The translations under genes were made by a program, and so were the position numbers. Below, piece after piece: positions 55,638 to 64,000 of a stretch of DNA of 64,000 nt. Origin of the DNA: Leptodactylus fallax (Eukaryota; Chordata; Amphibia; Anura; Leptodactylidae); assembly GCA_947044405.1 (NCBI GenBank), contig CAMRHE010000196.1, forward strand, positions 2,463,001 to 2,527,000. Reading direction: 5' to 3'. The notes under the pieces were generated by a model, which was not told the origin of the DNA, ran no database searches, and saw only the letters and a program-made list of their open reading frames with translations. Position 1 is the first letter of the stretch, and the number at the start of each line of letters is the position of its first letter.

Positions 55638-57639
55638 TGATAAAAATATATATTTATATAAATTTAAATACAGTCAAACCTTTCCAAAAGACCACTGCTT
55701 TGAGAAGACTACCGTCTTACCCAGACCACATTTTTTGTGATGGATTTTCAGTTTTCCAGACCACTTTTTCATGCAATTTTGCGTGGTCATCTTAAAGATG
55801 TTTCACTGTGTAAAGCCGTAAGGACTTGGTAGTTTTATTTGCTGAGTTTACATATAGTACAACACTAAATTGTACATTTTTAGATTAATCCTATCATATG
55901 TACTTGACTTCCATGGTCAGCAGGAAAACTACAGGTCATGGTTGATAGTTTAGTGATTTTATGGCACATTAGATCAACTTTCTATGTAGCTGAGATGGCC
56001 TTTCATCCTATATGACAACAGCAACCGTACCTTGAACAGATTACATGAAAGTAGCCTGCAGTTTAGTAAGCAGGCCATTTTCTGAAAACCATGTAATCCT
56101 TTTATTCATGGCTCTCTGAAAACTTTCCCGTACAAAGGTGAAGGCTGCAATTGATGTGAGAGCTAACAGGATGAAATGGTTAAGGAGACGCTAATGGTTC
56201 TTATGTTTACCTTCCCTCCACCACGGAGGTGCTGTCAAGGTATAATAAAGTGGATACAGGATCGGGAAACATAGGACATGTCAGAGGGGAAAGAGAGAAG
56301 CGCCGTCTCCCGCCCTCATGTTTCATATCACATCTGTGAAATAAAACAGGGTTTTGTTCTAAATCTCCAAAGCTGTTCGCTCCGAGCCTCTTCATGTTCA
56401 CAAAGCCTGTGCGGTTGTTTGAAAAAGCAGAGAATGAGAAAGGACAATGTTACTTCATGGCGGCAGCAGTGAGAGTAAGAAGGATACACAGTAATGCTTT
56501 ATTTGTCTTAGCTTAAGAGCAATTGAAAGTTTTAAACAAGAGACAATTTCCTCTTTGTTTCCGCCATTTATGTGCGGCTTTTATCATCTCACAAACAGTC
56601 CTGCAGTCTGGTTTGGAGACTTTGCCAATCCATCATTAGTGACCTCCGTAATTTTGCTTCCTTGGGATTTTGAGGTTAGATATTTTTTCCTTTGATACTC
56701 TGTCCTCTTGTTACTTTTTATGAGTGTTCACAGGAAAAGTTACTATTGTGTTGTGGATCGCTTTTTTTTTTTTTTTTTTTCTGATTTATTTGCTATTATG
56801 TGATTTGTGATCAAAGTGAACGTTTTACCTTTTATTGTGGAGCGGGTACAGTATATAGATTTATTCTGCATAGACAATTGACCAAAAAAAACTTGCATTA
56901 CTTGTGTAGTACCAAGTTACAGACTGTATTATAGTTCAGAGGTCTATTCAAGGTTCTTCTAGTTGTCATTTGACAAGCACAACGCTAAGGTTACATTCGG
57001 AGCCTTCGTCACAGAGTCAGTCTAAAATCACAGACAAAAAAAAAACTCCATGCAGAATTTTTCCATCTGACGAAATGATGGCAAAAATAAATACCCGACT
57101 GACCCTTTAAAGTCAGTGGGGTCTCTTGGGATACCTTGTAGTCTGTCATTAGATGGTTCCATCTTTATTGTTAATGGAAGAACGGACTAAACAATACATA
57201 TGTGAACCAAGGGTTACAGGTAAACTTTGTCATATCTATATTTCTCATACTACGCAATGCACTTACCAGAATTGCTCCAAAGAAGTTCCTTTAGTGCAGG
57301 ACTGCGGTCGCCAACTGTCCAGACCCCTGCCTCTTTGGTCCTTCATAATGCAATGTTCGGGAAAAAGACTGATCTCCTGACAGCTGTACCTTTTGCATAA
57401 ATATAGCACAGTAGCAGCGGAGCAGGGTTTGGCAATTGTCATTGTTGCCTACAGAGCTGTATTACAAGCATTGCTAAACTGCTGTGTAAGTAGCATGGAC
57501 GATCACTGACCCTTGCTCCACAGCTATTGTCGGGAGATTAGTCTTTCTCCAGACCCCTTTCACAGTCATTATGGAGTCAGGAGGGAGTTTCTTTCAGCCC
57601 CCTACAACAGAGAACCTAGTTTGGCAGAGGAGACACTGT
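55638..57639. other. Mostly repeat-free DNA, candidate conserved non-coding elements
   Basis: No gene was recognised. 56230-56660 has balanced composition without repeat termini (GCCGTCTCCCGCCCTCATGT, GCGGTTGTTTGAAAAAGCAG, CATTTATGTGCGGCTTTTAT) and stands out as potential regulatory DNA. A T tract lies at 56762-56780. Confidence 0.3.
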
Positions 57640-57735
57640 ACTTTCTGGGGACACTATGGGAGCATCAGTCAGTGTGAGGGCACTAATGGGGTGTTAAACT
57701 GTGTGAGAGCACAATTGTGGCATTATACTGTGAGG
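57640..57735. repeat. Degenerate ~29-bp minisatellite, left part
   Basis: Words GGGCACTAATGGGGTGTTAA, ACTGTGTGAGAGCACAATTG and GGCATTATACTGTGAGG. The array is interrupted by the hAT element at 57736 and resumes at 60443. Confidence 0.8.
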
Positions 57736-58869
57736 CAGTGGTGAACCTAGCCTCTTTGCTGCCTGAGGTGGACTATAGAAAGATGCCCCCCCCCCCCCCA
57801 AAAAAAAAAAAACAAAAAAACTGAGTTTCCATGCTACTAGTTTAACACACTGTTATCGTCGCACAATATACACAATACACAAAGTTATAAAACAGTTTTT
57901 AAGAATTCTTCTTCCTGTATTACTTCAGTATCAGATCAACAACACGGCATTAACAATGAAAGTAACTTCACATATCTTCTGCTTGGTGAATGGACGAGCC
58001 CACGTGGCCATTTTCTATAATAGGAGCGCCGCAGATAGCTGAGTACTGGACTTCGGGTAACTTTGGCACTCCCATTGAAGTGAATGAGAGCCACGCGGGT
58101 TCGTCCATCCACCAAGTGACACACCTATATATATGGCTGCGGTCAGGCTGAATTCCCACCTAGTGGGGGGAAAAAACCCAATTCTCAGGCCCAGTGGGGG
58201 TCTCAGCAGACAGACCCCCATCAGTCAGGTATTTATCCTCTATCATTTAGGTGACTACAGGGCAGTAACATTCTGTGACTTACAGGTGACGTCTCTGACT
58301 AATCCTTCACATTTCCCTTCTCTTCCCTCTGGACCGCCATGAGCACTTCTTCCAGCTGTGACTTGTCTCTGGAAAGTTTGCAACACAGACATCTTTGGCT
58401 CCTCACTTTTCCAGGCATCCAATCCACATTGTCCTCACCTACACAAAGCCCCCATCCTGCTGCTACCCCCAATTATAAAATATATGATATAACCCCCCAT
58501 AATGAATAATACCCCCAAGTGCATCTTTATATTAATAATGTCCGTGAGTACCCTGTATAAATAGTGCCCCTTATTAATAATACCCCAGGTGTTAACTAAT
58601 TAAAAGGTTTTCCAGGTCATTAATAAACTAATCAGTGGGGTTCAAAAACCCAGGACCCCCACTGACCAGCTGTTTGAATGGTACCTGTGTAAGCGCCGTG
58701 ACCGCTTCTCTGTTTACATAGTGTAATTCATCTCATAGCGGCCATGTAATGTAACTACAGCCTCGTCCTGTACATGTCTACAGTATGTGACAAGGCTACA
58801 ATTACATCACACGGTCACTATAAACAGACAGCGTATAATATAAACAGGTGCCATAGCCCATGTTTATAG

Positions 58870-59143
58870 CGCCCCATTTACACACACTATAAAGTTCCAC
58901 AGCAGCCCCTGCACACAGTATTACACAGTGTTATGGCCCGCAGCGGCCCCTGCACACTGTATTATGCCTCTCAGCGGCCCCTGCACACGGTATTATGCTC
59001 CATAGTGGCCCCTGCTCACGGTATTATGCCCCGCATTGGCCACTGCACACGGTATTATGTTCCGCAGCAACTCCTGCACACAGTTTTATGCCCCATATTG
59101 GCCCCTGCACTGGTATTATGCTCCATAGTGGCCCTGCACTTGT

Positions 59144-59183
<40 letters not shown>

Positions 59184-59605
59184 GTCCTTTAATAGTCCCA
59201 CAGTGGGGAAATTCAGTGTGTTACAGCAGCAAAGATAAGATAAGCAGATACAAATACAAATACAACATGTACAGGAATGTTCCAAGGTGAGAGGCATTAC
59301 ATTAATAGCAGATATTATGCTCTATAGTGGCCCCAGCACACGGTATTATGCTCCATAGTGGCCCCTGCACTGGTATTATGCTCAAGTGGCCCCTGCACAG
59401 GGTATTATGCTCGATAGTGGCCCCTGCACTGGTATTATGCTCCATAGTGGCCCCTGCACTTGTATTATGCTCTATAGTGGCCCCTGCACTCGGTATTATG
59501 CTCTATAGTGGCCCCTGCACTTGTATTATGCTCCAGAGTGGCCCCTGCACAGGGTATTATGCTCTACAGTGGTCCCTGCACAGGGTATTATGCCCCATAG
59601 TGGAC
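58870..59605. repeat. 31-bp-type minisatellite in inverse orientation
   Basis: The unit is GGCCCCTGCACACGGTATTA plus TGCTCCATAGT, inverse of the unit at 6499-6806. About 17 units of 28-31 bp are present, some with the CA/CACGG step deleted. The array is interrupted at 59146-59315. Confidence 0.93.
59146..59315 (-). mobile_element. 3' end of a LINE inserted in the minisatellite
   Basis: On the minus strand it reads ...TGCTGTAACACACTGAATTT, CCCCACTGTGGGACTATTAAAG, then (ATT)n. This matches the form of fish/amphibian LINE 3' tails (GAATTTCCCC...GGG...AATAAAG followed by a microsatellite). ATT of the minisatellite word TGTATTATGC appears on both sides, consistent with a short target duplication. 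It is only ~170 bp, a heavily 5'-truncated copy. The family name is not certain. Confidence 0.6.
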
Positions 59606-59620
59606 CACCCATGAACTATT

Positions 59621-59658
59621 ATTATACTCTGGGGTCTTTTCAGACCCCAGAGTATAAT
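59621..59658. repeat. Perfect 17-bp-stem palindrome
   Basis: The arm ATTATACTCTGGGGTCT and its exact complement surround TTTC. The arm is identical to that at 6444-6481. Confidence 0.96.
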
Positions 59659-59896
59659 GATTGGAGACCCAGGGGAGAATACAAACATAAAAATCAGAGT
59701 TACTTACCTATCCTGGACACCGGTGCACTCCTTGCAGCTTTCGGCCCTGTTTAATTGCGCACACACGTCACGTGATCAGGCCGGCGACGCGACCTGATGA
59801 CGTCACCAGAGGACTCAAGCCTGCTCGGAGTTACATCGGATCGCAGGAGGTGAGTAACACTGTTTTTTATGTTCCCTCACCAACCCTAGGCCTCCG

Positions 59897-59940
59897 ATTA
59901 TTATACTCCGGGGTCTGAATAGGCCCCAGAGTATAATAAT
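59897..59940. repeat. Palindrome, ~20-bp stem with mismatches
   Basis: ATTATTATACTCCGGGGTCT and AGGCCCCAGAGTATAATAAT around GAAT. It corresponds to the hairpin at 6153-6196. Confidence 0.9.
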
Positions 59941-60299
59941 AGTAGTATTTGCGGCCCGCGGCCTCACTTACCGATACCCGCGGCCGCTCACAGCGGCATC
60001 CGCTTCCCTTTCTGCGGCCCATAGCAGAAGGGGAAGCGGGGGGCGGCCACGAGCAGACGCGGGGTAGGTAAATAAATAGGCCCTGACCTGCTGGGGATAC
60101 TCCAACAGGTTACGGCCTATTTATATAGAGAAAAAAAAAGTTATACTCACCTGCGATGCCTTGATGCAGCCGCCGCCTCCTCCTCTTGTCCGCGACGTCT
60201 GTGTCTCAGCGTAGGCGGCGTGATGACGTCATTGTATCGCCGCCTGCACTGAGATGCGACGTCTTGTAAACCAGCCCAGGACAGGCCGCGCTCAGCTCT

Positions 60300-60332
<33 letters not shown>

Positions 60333-60442
60333 CGGCCTTTATAGCTGGTTTACATTAAATAGTAAAATGCCGCCCACCGGACAGTGCCGCCTGAGGCAGC
60401 CGCCTCACCTCGCCTCATTAGCGGTGCGCCCCTGCTGTGAGG

Positions 60443-60790
60443 GGGCACCGACCTGAGCATTACACCATGTAGAGACCACTAAAGGAGGCATTATACTGTG
60501 TGGGGGTGCTAAGGGATATTACACTGTGTTGGGGCACTAATTGGGCATTATGCTGTGTGGGAACACCAATAGGATATTAAGTGGATGCCACTAGAGGTCC
60601 TTATACTGTATGTAGGCCATTAAGGTTGCATTATACTGAGTGGGTGCGCTATGGGGCATTATACCATGTTGAGGTCACTAAGGGGACATTATACTGTGTG
60701 TAGAGCATTATCTGCGTGGGATTACTAAGGAGGCTTCATCACATAATGGAGGAGGGTACTATTACTGTATGGGGGCACAGAAGGAGCTAG
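60443..60790. repeat. Degenerate ~29-bp minisatellite, right part
   Basis: About eleven diverged units of the type AAGGGGGCATTATACTGTGT + GGGGGCACT. It continues the array at 57640-57735 across the hAT insertion. The unit resembles the 31-bp unit inside the hAT elements (CACTATGGGGCATAATACTG). Confidence 0.8.
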
Positions 60791-61542
60791 GTGGGGTCAG
60801 AGGGGGCATGGATAGAACTGGAGGCATGTGTTTACCTATGTAAATACTGGATACGATCAGCTTGGACCATCGCCTGATGGCAGACCTGATCAGTGGACTT
60901 TTACTAAATATAACGGATTTCCCCTCCCTTAGTGTAATACCTGCCCTTTAAATACTTTTTTTGTGTTATCTGTAAATAATGCCATTGGCTGAAGCCTGCA
61001 ATATTCTGCCCTCCAATAAGTTTGGGAACACACTTTGTCTTTTTTTGTAAGTTGTGTTATTCTCACAGTGAAATTTTGTGCATTCAGTTCACCGTACATT
61101 ATGTCCATTCTTCCCTCAATCGAGTTACACAGGATTTGAGCATTGGTAGTAATTTGGATCCATACAATGGCCTTATGATAAAGCTGAACAGTGGTACAGC
61201 AATTGTTGTCATGGGGACATGTAAGAGAGGAGCTGGAGCTACTGAGCCATTAGCATTCAGCCGGTAGCACTAATAACTAAAGGGCCTTACAAATATTATA
61301 TCAGGTAGGTCTCCTTTAACTCATAACTGCACAGTTTGGACAAATAGCGGTACTCCATCATTCTGCAAGTCCTGGATACTCCCTTGTGTACTAGACCTAT
61401 GCCTTATAAATCACCGCATACTAGGTGTTCTACAGCAGAGGGTAAGTTACTATTTTAGCATTCATTACTTTATGACCTTGGAGAACATGGCTGTATTTTC
61501 TGTTCAATAGCGTGGGTTGTTGGACAGCCACTTGTATGAGGC
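60791..61542. other. Unassigned DNA
   Basis: No gene was recognised. The 81-codon frame at 61022-61267 has no motif. Confidence 0.4.
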
Positions 61543-62042
61543 TTAAAGGGGTATTCCCATGTACATAACCATATTTAAATTTAAAGATCATAAAAAGTTA
61601 AACATTTTTGCAAATACAAGTAATTAAAAATTTTGCAGAGTTTTAAAGATTTTCTCTAACCATCTTAGTGGTAACAGTCTTTTGTGTTCATCATTGCCAA
61701 TGGATACGACCATTAATAGAGGAACTTTCTATGGCCTGAAATGCAGCTATGATTTCCTTATTGTAGCTCAATTATCTTCTTGTGCATTTAGTGTCTCTCC
61801 TTGATAACCTGGCCACAATAAGGAAATCATGGCTGTGTTTCTGATAAGTGCCAGACCATAGAAAGTTCCTGCATTCGTGGTCGTATCTATTAGCAACCAA
61901 TCAAGACAACAGACTGTCACCACTAAGATGGTTAGAGAAAATCTTACTCTGCAAAATATTTAATTTATTATATTTGCAAAAATGTTTAACTTTTCATTGT
62001 CTACGATTTTATATAGTCATGTACATGGGAATACCCCTTTAA
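61543..62042. repeat. Complete 500-bp foldback MITE flanked by TTAA
   Basis: The ends TTAAAGGGGTATTCCCATGT and ACATGGGAATACCCCTTTAA are perfect inverses. Inner inverse pairs are AAAAGTTAAACATTTTTGCA / TGCAAAAATGTTTAACTTTT, AAAGATTTTCTCTAACCATC / GATGGTTAGAGAAAATCTT, AACTTTCTATGG / CCATAGAAAGTT and ATGATTTCCTTATTGT / ACAATAAGGAAATCAT. Partial relatives are at 10620-10955 and 36290-36375. Confidence 0.93.
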
Positions 62043-63735
62043 GCACATGCCATAAAACAGAATATCGTAAATTAGATGAGATCTATCTATATATAAAGCA
62101 CCTATTACAGCATATAGAGATATTGAATGCAAAGATATTAATCTGCCTCTTCTGAGTGTTGGGGTAGGCATTCTCAGAAGGAATTTGCATATTATGGGTA
62201 ATATAGTGGTTTCTTTCATACCCATATAATTTCAATCATGACATCCGTTTTAATGCATCATATATTTAAAAGTGTTATTAGTTGTGTGCATATATATATT
62301 ATGGCAGTCTAGTGTTTACCTATATTTATACAATTGTTATACACTTCTGTCTTATTGTGGCAGCCATATAGAATGTTATGGGTATGTGGATACATGTTAT
62401 GTTTCATACGTAGCTCTTGCCCCTGAGATACACCTATCACTTGCGAGACTGCTCTTTTTACTTGCCTTATTTGATTCCTCTGCTTTCTTCTTTCTTTTTT
62501 TTTTTTTTTTTTTTGTTTTGATTTTGGTCTCTGCTGTAGTTACAACTAGCACTACCGTGGCACTGAGGACATAGGTTACAGTCTTACCAGAGTGACATCT
62601 GCATTGGTGTCCTATTGGTCCTAGAAGTCCCTTCCTCAATTACAAAGCATACACACCATGAACTGAACTCAATATTCATGCCAGCTTCAAATCACACTAT
62701 GTATGACCTGTGAGGGACACAAATCACCTCCTGATAGCAAACAGATAACAGCAAGAATTACTGATCCCTCCGTCACGCACCACAAGTTTCCAGACTGTTT
62801 TTTTGACCTGTTGTAAATAACTTCTCTACTTAGATTGCAAAATTTTTTTTTTTAAGGACTCTAAAATGCTTTGAAAACCATGTGTATAAAAATCTGTAAA
62901 TTTTCAGTTCTTGTATCACACCATGTCTGATGAAGGGAGCGAGTACTCCTGAAAGCTTACTTATAAATATACTCAGTTAGCCTCTAAAAGGTATCGCCTG
63001 ATTTCTTCACTCTTCCAAAGCATACACACAACAGATTGCTTCACATCTTTATGTAGGATTCCTCTGGGTATTCCTCCCACTCTAAAGGAATATGCTTAGG
63101 TTTACTGGCTTCCTGGGAAATAGATCCTAAAGCGTACAGGTTACTTGCCCCAGTGGGATCAGGGACCAACATTAGCGCTTTCTATGACAGGATTGTAAAG
63201 TATGTCGACTCCATACTTATAAGACCAAAGAAAACGATCCTGTATAATTTATACTTATTGGGTTATAGCTTCCCTTGAGCAAGGCTGCATAGGGTAGTAC
63301 AGGTGGTACCGCTGTTAGTGCCATGTCACGTGAGTGTAAAACAAGGGGGCCTGCACTCTACTGCTGCCTACCAGTCAGGGAGAATAAAGAGGCCCCATTC
63401 AATGACAAATAACATGGAAACTTGTAACAGAGGACGAGTCCCCTCTCCTGATATGTCTGTTATAGTAAATACTTGTATTCCCCATGAGATAACAATTCTG
63501 AGGCATTGTTTTTATGACTCTTTGCCCTTCCTCTGTTATTCCTACTAGAGACGTTTGTACAATGTATGTATGTATGTATGGTACTAGTTGGGTGGGGGGT
63601 GTTGCTACACTGTTCATTCAGTGCTGACAGTGCCAGACTACATAGACTACACACCCCATTGACAGGGGGGATGGTAACACCTAGTTCTAAGAGAGGAAAG
63701 GCACAGTGCAGAGTTAGACTTGATTTGAAAAAGCT
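62043..63735. other. Unassigned DNA with simple repeats
   Basis: A T tract lies at 62489-62514 and GTATGTATGTATGTATG at 63562-63580. No gene or RNA was recognised. Confidence 0.4.
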
Positions 63736-64000
63736 GGTGAAAACTGGGGGGGCAAGCAGATGTCCATCAATTTACATAGAGATCGATGTGGTGAAAACTG
63801 GGGGGGCAAGCAGATGTCCATCAATTTACATAGAGATCGATGTGGTGTAAAACTGGGGTGCAAGCAGATGTCCATCAATTTACATAGAGATCGATGTGGT
63901 GTAAAACTGGGGTGCAAGCAGATGTCCATCAATTTACATAGAGATCGATGTGGTGTAAAACTGGGGTGCAAGCAGATGTCCATCAATTTACATAGAGATC
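63736..64000. repeat. 54-bp minisatellite running off the window
   Basis: Units start at 63736, 63790, 63844, 63898 and 63952, each exactly 54 bp: GGTGAAAACTGGGGGGGCAA + GCAGATGTCCATCAATTTAC + ATAGAGATCGATGT. The last three are GGTGTAAAACTGGGGTGC variants. As 54 is divisible by three, frames stay open on both strands (minus: an 18-residue repeat MDICLHPSFTPHRSLCKL). No start context or gene structure supports expression. Confidence 0.95.

Larger units (their letters stand above)
57736..60434. mobile_element. Large non-autonomous hAT element with perfect 8-bp target duplication
   Basis: The left end is CAGTGGTGAACCTAGCC and the right end GGTGCGCCCCTG (inverse CAGGGGCGCACC). CTGTGAGG stands at 57728-57735 and 60435-60442, an exact 8-bp duplication. 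The 2699-bp interior has no transposase frame. From the left it contains a C/A tract, a GAATGAGAG-type MITE fragment (57960-58250), another MITE-like part (58596-58865), a 31-bp minisatellite (58870-59605) with a LINE tail inside, two palindromes, a CpG-rich region with TGACGTCA motifs (59740-60290) and a T tract (60300-60328). The minisatellite plus palindrome module is the inverse of that in 6043-6915. Confidence 0.9.

Noticed and set aside
58933..59614. Open frames with YYAPHWPLHTVLC-type repeats
   Set aside because: Minisatellite translated in different frames.
63566..63986. Frames with 18-residue repeats on both strands
   Set aside because: The 54-bp period is a multiple of three, so frames stay open trivially; no gene context was seen, though it is kept as a finding because the array leaves the window.

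Overview
The window is vertebrate nuclear DNA, most likely from a frog or toad. It is AT-rich, has no operons or dense coding, and is packed with DNA transposons. The amphibian call rests on three things seen together: many short elements flanked by TTAA with ends like TTAAAGGGG (the look of Xenopus T2/Kolobok MITEs), V-SINE-type copies with a GCGCTATATAA-type tail, and several Tc1/mariner families. It is an inference, because no host gene could be named.

Host coding content is minimal. One well-supported internal exon lies at 26446-26593 (+), with good splice sites and a Lys/Arg/Ser-rich peptide. Two weaker exon-like stretches lie at 24332-24474 and 41739-41904. Most of the window is therefore probably intron or intergenic DNA around a gene whose identity I do not recognise.

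The main content is Tc1/mariner. There are eight clear elements and two decayed remnants: 2962-4105 (-), 4192-5724 (+), 8526-10092 (-), 12442-13738 (-), 16338-17963 (+), 21940-22386 (+, remnant), 37241-38550 (-), 39721-39990 (-, remnant), 47056-48333 (-), 52538-54346 (-) and 54400-55594 (+); two pairs belong to the same families. Two carry uninterrupted full-length transposase genes: 8703-9719 with 35 residues between the second Asp and the Glu (DD35E, Traveler-like), and 16754-17803 with 38 residues (DD38E, Intruder-like). The others are DD34E-type or have lost the catalytic core through internal deletions.

Two non-autonomous hAT elements have perfect 8-bp target duplications: 6043-6915 (GTTGCTAC) and 57736-60434 (CTGTGAGG). 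Both carry the same interior module, a 31-bp minisatellite plus strong palindromic hairpins, although their terminal repeats differ. A third hAT-like MITE lies at 18872-19226.

TTAA-flanked MITEs fill much of the rest. Many are foldback palindromes, and at least four groups abut so that two elements share one TTAA. Nesting is frequent: Tc1 elements sit inside MITEs (12442 in 12059-14023; 47056 in 46928-48437) and inside a LINE/SINE-tail repeat (8526 in 8459-10590). A MITE sits inside a Tc1 (52702-53008), a hAT inside a degenerate minisatellite (57736), and a LINE 3' end inside the hAT minisatellite (59146-59315). These give a relative order of insertion. Microsatellites are common, several directly at Tc1 ends, and a 54-bp minisatellite runs off the right edge.
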